Positions 5,425 through 12,286 of a stretch of 16,877 nucleotides of DNA are shown piece after piece. Positions within the stretch are counted from its first letter, which is position 1; the number at the start of each line of letters is the position of its first letter. The notes beneath the pieces were generated by a model. The model saw nothing but the letters and a program-made list of their open reading frames with translations. It was not told the origin of the DNA and did no database searches. The stretch is from an uncultured Spartobacteria bacterium (GTDB lineage Bacteria; Verrucomicrobiota; Verrucomicrobiia; Chthoniobacterales; Terrimicrobiaceae), in contig CALCJD010000070.1 in assembly GCA_937960895.1 (NCBI GenBank), positions 1-16,877 on the forward strand, given 5' to 3'. A program made the position numbers and the translations under genes.

Positions 5425-7638
5425 ATGGAAACCATCCGAGAAAAGATCGCCCGCGACGAAACGGTGGCCGCGGGTTGGAAACATTTCGATGTCCTGATGG
5501 CCGCGTGGCGGGATGAGGAGGCCGGGATGGAGGCGCGGTGGAAGGAAATCGACGCGCGGTCCCGGGAGAAGGCGGGAAATTCCTCCTACACGCGGGGAAA
5601 TTTTCTGCGCATTGCCGTCCGGCGTTCCGTCGAGATGGCCTTTCATTTTGCGATGACGGGTGACGAATCGTCGGCCGATTTTGCGCGGCGGTGGACCGGT
5701 CGGTTTTGCGCGGAACCGCACTGGGTGGTCCAGGGGACGAAAAGCAACTGGCGGGCCGACCTGTGGACGGCGGACGGCACCGGCGCGGTGAGTCAGGTGC
5801 TGGGCCTGCTGGGTAGCGCCGGGGAAACCGGCCCCTGGCTGCAGGCCGTGCAGGAAAAGGGCGTGAAGCCCCTTCTCTCCGACTGGCTTGATCCCGCAAC
5901 GCGGGTTCATGCGCTTGATTCAATGGGCCACAATTGGTGGAGCGTTTGTGTCTCCGGCGCGGCGATGGGTTTGTTTGCCCTCCGTGACGAATGGGAGGAA
6001 GCCGGAGATTGGCTGAATCGCATCGCCGACAGCCTGCCCGAGTTTTTCGCCTTCCCGGGAAACGTTCTTCAAAACAAACGGCCGACCTTCGGACCCGACG
6101 GGGAATTTGTCGAATCGAGCGGATACCTTGATTACACGCTGCATTCCCTCCTGCCGGTGCTCGACGCCTTCCGGATGATTTGCGGCCGTGATGTGGCCGC
6201 CGAGCTGCCGGTGCTCGAGAAAATTCCCGACTATTACCTCGCGCTGCTGCAGCGGATCGACGGACGCATCCAGCGCATCAATTTTGGCAACATGGGGTCC
6301 GGACCCGATTCGGTGGGCGGACGATCCCATGCGGTGATGGCGATCTGGCTGTGGCTGGCGGGACGTTTCGGACGCGCGGATCTCTGGGAGGTTGTGACGC
6401 GCGTGCTGCCGCAGCCGACGAGGTTCCAGGAATTTCTCTCCTGGCCCGACACGGCGACGCTGACCCGGCGCGCCCCCCGTCGGAACGAGGCGATTTTTTC
6501 ATCCATCGGCGTGGCCGTGCTGCGCGACGATCCGGGCGACCACGAAACGGTCTTTGCCATCAAGGCCGGGGAAACCTGGAACCACAATCATGCCGACGCC
6601 GGTTCGTTCATCCTCTCCAGCGCGGGAAGGGAATTCCTCATCGATCCCGGCATGACCGATTATTCCAGTTCGCTGAACGGGACGTATTTCTGGACGTCCC
6701 ACGCCCACAATGTGGTCCTGCACAACGACCGCGGCCAGAACATGGAGCAACACTACCTGGGGACAAAATTTGTCGGACGCATCGCCGGAAGTTTGTTCAC
6801 GCCCGGCTATCGTTACGTCCTGGCCGACGCCACCGGGCCGTGGGCCGATGTCTATCAGCGATTTTACCGTCATGTGCTCTGGATCGGTCGCTGCCTCGTT
6901 GTGCTGGACGATCTCATGACGGAGCAGCCCGGAACCCTGACCCAGCTCCTGCATTACCGCGGTGAGGCGGAGGTGCGGGGGCCTGTTGTGAAAATCACCA
7001 ACTCGGGAAAAACCCTCGCCGTGCATCACGTTTATCCGGTCCCCGAAACCTTCGAAAAACGGACCGGGTATCTTTCGCGAAGCACTTCCAACCCCTGGAA
7101 GGTGGAATACACGATCGACGAACTGCCGTATCTCGCCGTGCCTTATGCGGCGCGTGACCGAAGGGAAAAAATCCTGCGCGTCTTCGAATTGCCGGACGGA
7201 CCGGACACACAGATCACGGCGTTTTCCGGGGAAAACCACAACGGGGTGAGCATCTCCCTTCCGGACAGGCGCTGGGACATCCTCTGCAACCATCTCGCCG
7301 ACGGCCGCAAGATGCATCAGAACGCCTGTCTGACATGGACGGACTGGGCCACGGACGGTTTTCTGCTCGCCGTGGAAACCGACCGTCACAGCGAAGTGAG
7401 GTCCGCGGCCATCCACAATGCCAGCTATCTGCGGCACCGCGGCCGCACGCTTTACAACGCCCTGTTGAAAGGGGACGTGCGGCTGTTTTTCGGAGACGAC
7501 TTCGTCGAGGTGGCCGGTGCCCTGTCCGCGCCGGCCTGGACGGACCTCGCCGCCCCCCATAAACCCTGGTCCGCGCGGGTACGCCTGCCCGCCGGGGCGG
7601 CGACAAGGCGGTTTCCGATGAACGAAGGCGCTGCTTAA
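5425..7638 (+). CDS. Heparinase II/III-family polysaccharide lyase
   Basis: A 737-residue protein with the two-part layout of heparinase II/III-type lyases, which cleave uronic-acid polysaccharides by beta-elimination. Residues to about 340 are helical and Trp-rich, fitting the alpha/alpha toroid; GHNWW (169-172) and VESSGYLDY (Glu230, Tyr234) match the positions of conserved toroid residues near the active site. The C-terminal beta-sandwich carries the family hallmark WNHNHADAGSF (385-395, His387 and His389), then LIDPGMTDY and AHNVVLHND (His428, Asn429). Roles of individual residues are inferred from family knowledge. Substrate is not predictable; heparin itself is unlikely to be the natural one. 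No signal peptide or membrane segment is visible, so it appears cytoplasmic, unlike its neighbours. The ATG at 5425 is chosen; a GTG at 5377 would add 16 residues and cannot be excluded. The esterase gene starts 59 bases after its stop, so the two are probably cotranscribed up to the terminator at 8524-8562. Confidence 0.85.
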   Translation: METIREKIARDETVAAGWKHFDVLMAAWRDEEAGMEARWKEIDARSREKAGNSSYTRGNFLRIAVRRSVEMAFHFAMTGDESSADFARRWTGRFCAEPHWVVQGTKSNWRADLWTADGTGAVSQVLGLLGSAGETGPWLQAVQEKGVKPLLSDWLDPATRVHALDSMGHNWWSVCVSGAAMGLFALRDEWEEAGDWLNRIADSLPEFFAFPGNVLQNKRPTFGPDGEFVESSGYLDYTLHSLLPVLDAFRMICGRDVAAELPVLEKIPDYYLALLQRIDGRIQRINFGNMGSGPDSVGGRSHAVMAIWLWLAGRFGRADLWEVVTRVLPQPTRFQEFLSWPDTATLTRRAPRRNEAIFSSIGVAVLRDDPGDHETVFAIKAGETWNHNHADAGSFILSSAGREFLIDPGMTDYSSSLNGTYFWTSHAHNVVLHNDRGQNMEQHYLGTKFVGRIAGSLFTPGYRYVLADATGPWADVYQRFYRHVLWIGRCLVVLDDLMTEQPGTLTQLLHYRGEAEVRGPVVKITNSGKTLAVHHVYPVPETFEKRTGYLSRSTSNPWKVEYTIDELPYLAVPYAARDRREKILRVFELPDGPDTQITAFSGENHNGVSISLPDRRWDILCNHLADGRKMHQNACLTWTDWATDGFLLAVETDRHSEVRSAAIHNASYLRHRGRTLYNALLKGDVRLFFGDDFVEVAGALSAPAWTDLAAPHKPWSARVRLPAGAATRRFPMNEGAA

Positions 7639-7639
7639 C
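7632..7639 (+). promoter_or_regulatory. Candidate operator word TGCTTAAC (site 2)
   Basis: TGCTTAAC overlaps the TAA stop of the heparinase-family gene, 58 bases ahead of the esterase ATG. CTGCTTAAC (9 bases) recurs on the minus strand at 10785-10793, upstream of the LacI-family gene. Because it overlaps a stop codon, chance is harder to exclude here than at the other three sites. Confidence 0.2.
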
Positions 7640-7697
7640 CTTTGAGCAAGCGCCGTGCTTTCCCGGCGCGGGCCGAGTGTCAAAGGTACCAGGTTCC

Positions 7698-8426
7698 ATG
7701 ATGAAAAAACTCCTCCCTCTTCTTCTTGCCGTTGGCCTGACTCCCTGTCTCCGCGCGCAGGATGGTCCCACGCCGTATCCGTCATCGCCCGACGACTGGC
7801 CGGGCCGCGGACCCATTCGAACGTTCAAGTACATGACCGACAACCGGAACAGCTTCTGGACGCGTCGCAACGAGGACCAGCGTGCCATTGTTCTGGTCGG
7901 CGACTCCCTGATGGCGGGCAAGAAGTGGCAGGCTCTGGAGGACGCGCTGCCCAACGAACACGTGGTGAGCCGCGGCATCGGCGGGGACACCAGCCGGGGC
8001 CTGCTCTTTCGGTTCAAGGAGGACGTCCTGGACCTGAACCCCAAGGCCGTGGTCATCCTCATTGGCACGAACGACCTGAGCGCCCACGGCAAACCGGCCG
8101 ACACCATCTCCAACATCACGGAGATGATCCGTCAGGCTCATGAGCAGAATCCGAATCTCCCCCTCATCGTCTGCACGATTCCTCCCCGCGACAATCCGAA
8201 GTCTCCCACCCAGCCCGGAAAACTGGAGGAATTGAACAGCCAGATCCTGGCCCTCGGCTCCGACAAGGTCCGCATCCTCGACCTGCATGCCCTCCTTGCC
8301 CTGCCGGATGGGAAACCGAATCCCGAGTTTTTCGGCGAGGACAAACTCCACCTCGCTCCGCCGGCCTACGGGACGTTTTCCGCGGAGATCAAAAAGCTGC
8401 TCCAGGAGATGAAGGTCGTCGAATAA
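7698..8426 (+). CDS. Exported SGNH/GDSL-type esterase
   Basis: A 242-residue hydrolase with a signal peptide (MMKKLLPLLLAVGLTPCLRA, cleavage probably before QDG). The residue before the Cys is Pro, so this is not a lipobox. All four SGNH blocks are present: GDS at 68-70 with nucleophile Ser70, GIGGD at 93-97 (oxyanion Gly), GTND at 123-126 (oxyanion Asn125), and DKLH at 215-218 with Asp215 and His218 of the triad. The spacing and the RGIGGDT form resemble the platelet-activating-factor-acetylhydrolase-like SGNH subgroup, often found beside glycan-degrading enzymes as carbohydrate esterases. Deacetylation of the polysaccharide cut by the neighbouring lyase is a reasonable guess, not shown. The ATG at 7698 is chosen over GTG at 7677 because it starts the signal peptide. 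A strong terminator follows about 100 bases after the stop. Confidence 0.88.
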   Translation: MMKKLLPLLLAVGLTPCLRAQDGPTPYPSSPDDWPGRGPIRTFKYMTDNRNSFWTRRNEDQRAIVLVGDSLMAGKKWQALEDALPNEHVVSRGIGGDTSRGLLFRFKEDVLDLNPKAVVILIGTNDLSAHGKPADTISNITEMIRQAHEQNPNLPLIVCTIPPRDNPKSPTQPGKLEELNSQILALGSDKVRILDLHALLALPDGKPNPEFFGEDKLHLAPPAYGTFSAEIKKLLQEMKVVE

Positions 8427-8523
8427 CGGATCCGTCCGCCACGCTCACCCGGACAGGAAACGCCGGCGGATCCACACCGCATATCTGGCAATGACCCCAT
8501 TGCCATGGCGGGCGGGAAAAGGA

Positions 8524-8562
8524 AGAGCGGCCGTGAGGAGTCTCACGGCCGCTCTCTTTTTT
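8524..8562 (+). terminator. Strong intrinsic terminator after the esterase gene
   Basis: A perfect 14-bp stem, AGAGCGGCCGTGAG (8524-8537) with CTCACGGCCGCTCT (8542-8555), has a GAGT loop and is followed by CTTTTTT. It is a textbook rho-independent terminator for the plus-strand lyase-esterase unit and separates it from the convergent GH16 gene. Confidence 0.93.
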
Positions 8563-8613
8563 GGAATGCCTTTCCCCGAAGGCCGTCGTCCCCGAACCGG
8601 ACGCCCCCCAGGC

Positions 8614-8634
8614 GGGGGAGGGGGGCGGGGGGGG
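8614..8634 (+). other. G-run tract with G-quadruplex potential
   Basis: G-runs of 5, 6 and 8 bases are separated by single A and C. The last run can be split to give four G-tracts of three or more. It lies between the plus-strand terminator and the hairpin that follows the GH16 gene. G-quadruplex formation is a possibility only. Confidence 0.4.
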
Positions 8635-8655
8635 AAACGGTCCGGCCGTTTCCCC
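8631..8655 (-). terminator. Hairpin just downstream of the GH16 gene
   Basis: A perfect 10-bp stem, GGGGAAACGG (8631-8640) with CCGTTTCCCC (8646-8655), has a 5-base loop and starts 21 bases after the GH16 stop on the minus strand. The minus-strand sequence beyond it is C-rich, without a T-tract. It may be a terminator that does not use a U-run, or a 3'-end stabilising structure. Confidence 0.4.
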
Positions 8656-8676
8656 GGCTCCGGGAGCCTGCCGACC

Positions 8677-9552
8677 TCAGGGATTCTTCGCCTGCGCCCG
8701 GGTCGTGTCGGTCTGATCCTTCTGCCAGACCCGGATATATTTGACTTCGAGCTCGGCGGGAAAGTCCTCCTCCGACGTGGGAGGTCCCGGCCAGTTGCCG
8801 CCCACCGCGAGGTTGAGAAGAACGTGGGCGGGGCCGCCGTCGCTGCCATCGGTGTGGGTCCAGTTAAAACGCCGCCTGGCGACTTCGACATCATCCACGT
8901 AATGGGTGACCGTCTCCGGCGTCCATTCGACGGCAAACGTGTGAAAGTCGTCGGCATAATCAAAACCCGGGCGATACGACTTCCATTTGTCCAGCTTGGT
9001 TTCGATGTCGACCGGCGCCTCGAAACGATTGTGGAGAATGTGGAAGGAATTTTTGGTGGTGTCGCGGCCGTTGTTGACGATTTCCACAATGTCGATTTCC
9101 GGCGGCCATTTGCCATCCTCGGGATTCAGCCAGAAGGCCGGCCACATGCCGCGGCCGCGGGGAACCTTCATGCGGCACTCGAAATAGCCGTATTTTCCGG
9201 TCCACTTTGACCGCAGCATTCCGCTTTCGAGGCCAAAGCGTTTCAAGCCGTCCTTGATGCGCGCCACCAGCTTGAGCGAGCCGTTTTCAAAGACATGATT
9301 GTCGTTGTCCCGGTAGCGCTGCCATTCCTTGTTGAGCGTGTCGAGCGTCCCGTTGTTGTACACATACCGCGTGGCAAACTCCTCCCGCAGCTGATCGAGG
9401 TTCGTCACGGTCGACGAAAAGTCCCAGTTTTTGACGAGCTTGTACCCCTTGCCGGCAATCGGGGCCGGAACGGGGACGTCCTGGTCCGCGGCCGGGCACG
9501 GATGCAGGAGGGAAAACACACCGAGGATCGGAAGGAAGGGGAGGATACGCAT
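8677..9552 (-). CDS. Secreted glycoside hydrolase family 16 enzyme
   Basis: A 291-residue protein with an N-terminal signal peptide (MRILPFLPILGVFSLLHPCP, cleavage near AAD). The catalytic motif of GH16, ExDxxE, is present as EIDIVE at 152-157: Glu152 would be the nucleophile, Asp154 the helper and Glu157 the acid/base of a retaining mechanism. Family-typical stretches around it include ESGMLRSKWTGKYGYFECRM and GMWPAFWL before, and WTPETVTHYVDD and LLNLAVGGNW after. GH16 enzymes cut beta-1,3/1,4-glucans or galactans such as laminarin, lichenan, agar or carrageenan. The motif alone does not separate these, although the EIDIVE form without an extra residue is frequent in laminarinase, agarase and carrageenase-like groups alike. 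The length fits a single catalytic domain with no binding module. The LacI-family gene lies 78 bases upstream on the same strand, and a candidate operator lies in that gap. Confidence 0.92.
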   Translation of the reverse strand: MRILPFLPILGVFSLLHPCPAADQDVPVPAPIAGKGYKLVKNWDFSSTVTNLDQLREEFATRYVYNNGTLDTLNKEWQRYRDNDNHVFENGSLKLVARIKDGLKRFGLESGMLRSKWTGKYGYFECRMKVPRGRGMWPAFWLNPEDGKWPPEIDIVEIVNNGRDTTKNSFHILHNRFEAPVDIETKLDKWKSYRPGFDYADDFHTFAVEWTPETVTHYVDDVEVARRRFNWTHTDGSDGGPAHVLLNLAVGGNWPGPPTSEEDFPAELEVKYIRVWQKDQTDTTRAQAKNP

Positions 9553-9606
9553 GGTGCGATCACCATACCGCGGTCCGCAGGAGCGCGAAGCCGCCAGATG
9601 GATTCA

Positions 9607-9614
9607 TGGTTAAC
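9607..9614 (+). promoter_or_regulatory. Candidate operator word TGGTTAAC (site 3)
   Basis: TGGTTAAC overlaps the perfect palindrome GGTTAACC (9608-9615). It lies between the LacI-family stop and the GH16 start, about 55 bases upstream of the GH16 ATG. The 9-base form ATGGTTAAC is shared with site 1. This position fits repression of the GH16 gene, but binding is not shown. Confidence 0.35.
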
Positions 9615-9630
9615 CGACCAAGGCGAACCT

Positions 9631-10722
9631 TCAAAACCTGGGCACGATGCCGGGCCGGGCGCGTTGGGATGCGGGCTGCATGCGCTCAAGGCAGCCGTCG
9701 GGCGAGATGAAGGAATCGATGGGCCGGCTGAGGGACTTCCCGGCCTGCCACAATTCATCGATCAAAACGATGCGCGGATGCCGCGGGATACCGAACTCCC
9801 CGTTCGACAGACCGATCGAAACCATGTCCACCGCACTGTGGGCGATCTCCACCACATCACGCCGCAATCCGCTGGCGGCGGCGTGGGGGGCGTTGACCCC
9901 AAAAAGCGAAATGTCCTCGGGCACGCGCAATCCCATCCGCTCCAGCCATTCGCGGATCAGCTCAAAGCGATGAACCAAAAGAACATCCGGCTGATAGCGC
10001 GTGATCCACCGCCGGAAGGTGGTCTCGTTCCAGGGCCCTGTGGGAGCAAAGATCGGAATGCGTTCCCTGCGGGGACGCCGCAGTTGGTAAAGCAAATAGG
10101 CGGCGTAATAGACGCCGTTCTGATGCCGGTTCTGCGCCGGCTCAATCGCCATGCCGATACGGCGGTATCCAACCCGTTTGAGAAGATGGATGGCTTCCGG
10201 AAACGTCTGGTAACCGGCACTCTGCACCCGATGCAACGTGCGGGGATAACGCAGGGTGCCGCCCAATTCCACCGCCGTGAAATGCTGCCAGTCGAAATAC
10301 AGCCGCGGCTGCGGGGAACCGAGCCGCTGCGCAATGATCAATCCGCGAATCCCCCGCGTGCGGAGAATCTGGCTCATCCGCCGATGTTCCGAAGGACGCC
10401 CGGACACCACAAAGGGATCCAGCCGATATCCAAGCGCGGACGCTCGTTCGGACGCCGCATGAAAAATGCCCTCCAGATACCGCGGCAGCTCCCATTCCAG
10501 AATGAAGGCGATCGTTTCGCGATAGGCACGGGCTTCCGGCTGCCGGACGCGCGAAAAAGCGCGCGAAATCAGCGGATCCGGGTGATAGTCGAGCTCGCGC
10601 GCAATGGCGCGGATCCGTTCCCGGGTCGCCGGAGAAATCCGTCCGATGCCCCGAAGGGCCTGGGAAACGGCGGCGGTGCTGACCCCCGCCCGTTCCGCAA
10701 TATCACGCAGCGAAACCGACAT
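9631..10722 (-). CDS. LacI-family transcriptional regulator
   Basis: A 363-residue DNA-binding regulator of the usual LacI layout. The N-terminal helix-turn-helix is at residues 3-25 (SLRDIAERAGVSTAAVSQAL), followed by the hinge segment (IARELDYHPDPLISRAF). The rest, from about residue 63, is the periplasmic-binding-protein-like effector domain, with recognisable pieces such as GIFHAASERASALGYRL, IRGLIIAQ, HLLKRVGYRRIGMAI and PEDISLFGVN. The hinge YHPDP form, lacking the YRPN..AR of enteric members, is often seen in Verrucomicrobial LacI proteins. A sugar effector is likely, but its identity is unknown. The ATG at 10722 is chosen because it places the HTH at the very N-terminus; GTG at 10740 would add six residues. 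The GH16 gene follows on the same strand and the Verru_Chthon cassette is divergent. Candidate operator words flank the gene on both sides, which fits autoregulation. Confidence 0.9.
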   Translation of the reverse strand: MSVSLRDIAERAGVSTAAVSQALRGIGRISPATRERIRAIARELDYHPDPLISRAFSRVRQPEARAYRETIAFILEWELPRYLEGIFHAASERASALGYRLDPFVVSGRPSEHRRMSQILRTRGIRGLIIAQRLGSPQPRLYFDWQHFTAVELGGTLRYPRTLHRVQSAGYQTFPEAIHLLKRVGYRRIGMAIEPAQNRHQNGVYYAAYLLYQLRRPRRERIPIFAPTGPWNETTFRRWITRYQPDVLLVHRFELIREWLERMGLRVPEDISLFGVNAPHAAASGLRRDVVEIAHSAVDMVSIGLSNGEFGIPRHPRIVLIDELWQAGKSLSRPIDSFISPDGCLERMQPASQRARPGIVPRF

Positions 10723-10784
10723 GCGCCCAATTAGAACCACGCGGACAACGACCGCAAATGAAAAGCCCCGTCCGCTGATAAATC

Positions 10785-10792
10785 GTTAAGCA
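10785..10792 (-). promoter_or_regulatory. Candidate operator word TGCTTAAC (site 4)
   Basis: TGCTTAAC on the minus strand sits 63 bases upstream of the LacI-family ATG and 60 bases upstream of the first cassette gene. It is inside a loose inverted repeat (CTGATAA at 10775 against TTAAGCAG at 10786). The 9-base form CTGCTTAAC is shared with site 2. Its place suits autoregulation and possibly control of the divergent cassette. Confidence 0.3.
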
Positions 10793-10802
10793 GGCCCCGG
10801 CT

Positions 10803-10830
10803 TTGAAATTTTTGCCCCGCAACTTTACAT
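10803..10830 (+). promoter_or_regulatory. Possible promoter of the Verru_Chthon cassette
   Basis: TTGAAA (10803-10808) resembles a -35 box. TTACAT (10825-10830), after a 16-base spacer, is a poor -10 match. It would put the start site about 15 bases before the ATG at 10853. The surrounding sequence is locally AT-rich. Confidence 0.28.
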
Positions 10831-10852
10831 CGTAAATACAACCAAGCCCCTT

Positions 10853-11275
10853 ATGACTCCCCCGCGCCCTGCATCCGTTCGTGCGTTCAGTTTGATCGAA
10901 GTCGTTCTGGCTCTCGGAATCGTTTCCTTCGCCATGGTGAGCATTCTGGGACTGATCCCGGTGGGAATGACCACCTTCCGTGAGGCGATGCTTCGTTCGG
11001 TCGAGGCGGGTATCGTGCAGCGTCTGGCGGCGGATGTGCAGCAGACCGGATATGAAAATCTGAGTGCGACCAATCTGACCTTTGATGAGCGGGGGATTGC
11101 CGTCGCGGAGACGGAGGCGATTTTTACCGCGTCGGTGGACAAACCCCGGGCGGTCGAGACCGGGGGCATTCTGCAAAGCGATGTGGCGGCGCAAACGATC
11201 CTGATCCGCATCGTTCACCACACGGCCCCCCAAACCACCAATGTGTATCCGGTCGTGCTGCCGCACGGCCTTTGA
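10853..11275 (+). CDS. Verru_Chthon cassette protein B (type IV pilin-like)
   Basis: A 140-residue protein with a prepilin N-terminus: a basic leader, then A|FSLIEVVLALGIVSFAMVS, so processing would fall between Ala11 and Phe12, with Glu16 at mature position +5. The Ala at -1 replaces the usual Gly. The stretch after the hydrophobic helix, LGLIPVGMTTFREAM, is characteristic of Verru_Chthon protein B as I know the family (TIGR02598). The family's function is not established. By size, N-terminus and place ahead of a GspJ-like gene it resembles GspI/PilV minor pseudopilins, which is inference. It is the first gene of the cassette; C starts 15 bases after its stop. No clear Shine-Dalgarno precedes the ATG. 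Confidence 0.85.
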   Translation: MTPPRPASVRAFSLIEVVLALGIVSFAMVSILGLIPVGMTTFREAMLRSVEAGIVQRLAADVQQTGYENLSATNLTFDERGIAVAETEAIFTASVDKPRAVETGGILQSDVAAQTILIRIVHHTAPQTTNVYPVVLPHGL

Positions 11276-11290
11276 GAAAATTTCCTGGCC

Positions 11291-12286
11291 ATGAGGGAAT
11301 CGGTCGTTTCTCCCCGGCGCGGCTTTTCGCTGATCGAGCTGCTGGTCGCCATGACCATCCTGGCGATGATCCTGCTGATTGTCGTGGGGCTGACCGATTT
11401 CACCGCGCGGGCCTGGCGGGACGCCCGCACCAGGGTGGATGCGTTTCAGGCGGCGCGGAATGTCTTTGAAAATGTGACGCGGCTGCTCAGCCAGGCGACG
11501 CTGAACACCTATTACGATTATTTCGATTCGGCGGGGCGTTCCTCGCGCGAGCCGGGTTTCAGCGGACCGCACCACTACGGCCGCCAGTCCGACCTGCACT
11601 TCGTTTCGGGAAAAAACCTGGTTCCCGGCCAGGTGACCCACGCGGTGTTTTTTCAGGCGCCGCGGGGCTACGCGCAATCGACCAACCTTCAGCGGCTCGA
11701 CACCCTGCTGAATGCGTGCGGGTTTTACATCGTGCATGGACCGGACGCGCAGAGACCGGCCTTTCTCGACAGCCTGCCGCACGCCCCGCCCAACGAGGTC
11801 CGGTTTCGTTTCATGCAATTCATCCAGCCCCGCACGGCGCCCGTCGACCAGATGACGGTGTACAGCGACTCCGGCAACACCTGGTTCACCGCCCCCCTGA
11901 ATGCAGGCAATCCGCCGGTCGAGGAGATCGCCTCCAACATCATCGCGATGGTATTGCGTCCGCGCCGCAGCACGGGCGACGAGGCCCATTCGACGGACGC
12001 CCCGCTTGCTCCGAACTACGAATACGACAGCCGGAACAAAAACAATCCGTCCACCGTGCATCAACTTCCCCCGCTGATCGACGTGGTTCTCGTGGCGCTC
12101 GACGAACGCTCCGCCCGGCGTTGGGAGGAGGAGGGCCTGGCGCTTCCCGGGGATCTCTTTGCCCAGGCGGACAAGCTCGATGACGATCTTCGCAGACTGG
12201 AGAATGACATCCTTGCGCCGCAGCGGCTGCGCTACCGCATCTTCCGCACGACCGTGGCCCTGCGGAGTTCCAAGTGGAGTTCATGA
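11291..12286 (+). CDS. Verru_Chthon cassette protein C (type IV pilin-like)
   Basis: A 331-residue protein with a canonical prepilin N-terminus: leader to Gly11, then FSLIELLVAMTILAMILLIV, with Glu16 at mature +5. It would be cut and methylated by a prepilin peptidase and inserted in the inner membrane. The C-terminal half contains HQLPPLIDVVLVALDERSA, a stretch I associate with Verru_Chthon protein C (TIGR02599). The N-terminal part and its position resemble GspJ-type minor pseudopilins, though the protein is longer than typical GspJ. Its TGA stop overlaps the ATG of gene A (ATGA at 12283-12286), so translation is probably coupled. Confidence 0.87.
   Translation: MRESVVSPRRGFSLIELLVAMTILAMILLIVVGLTDFTARAWRDARTRVDAFQAARNVFENVTRLLSQATLNTYYDYFDSAGRSSREPGFSGPHHYGRQSDLHFVSGKNLVPGQVTHAVFFQAPRGYAQSTNLQRLDTLLNACGFYIVHGPDAQRPAFLDSLPHAPPNEVRFRFMQFIQPRTAPVDQMTVYSDSGNTWFTAPLNAGNPPVEEIASNIIAMVLRPRRSTGDEAHSTDAPLAPNYEYDSRNKNNPSTVHQLPPLIDVVLVALDERSARRWEEEGLALPGDLFAQADKLDDDLRRLENDILAPQRLRYRIFRTTVALRSSKWSS

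Noticed and set aside
7650..7669. GCGCCG/CGGCGC hairpin between the lyase and esterase genes as a terminator
   Set aside because: The stem is only 6 bp with an 8-base loop and no T-tract follows; the genes are more likely cotranscribed.
9295..10734. A 479-codon open frame on the plus strand
   Set aside because: It runs across the GH16 gene, the junction and the LacI-family gene, both of which are well supported on the other strand.
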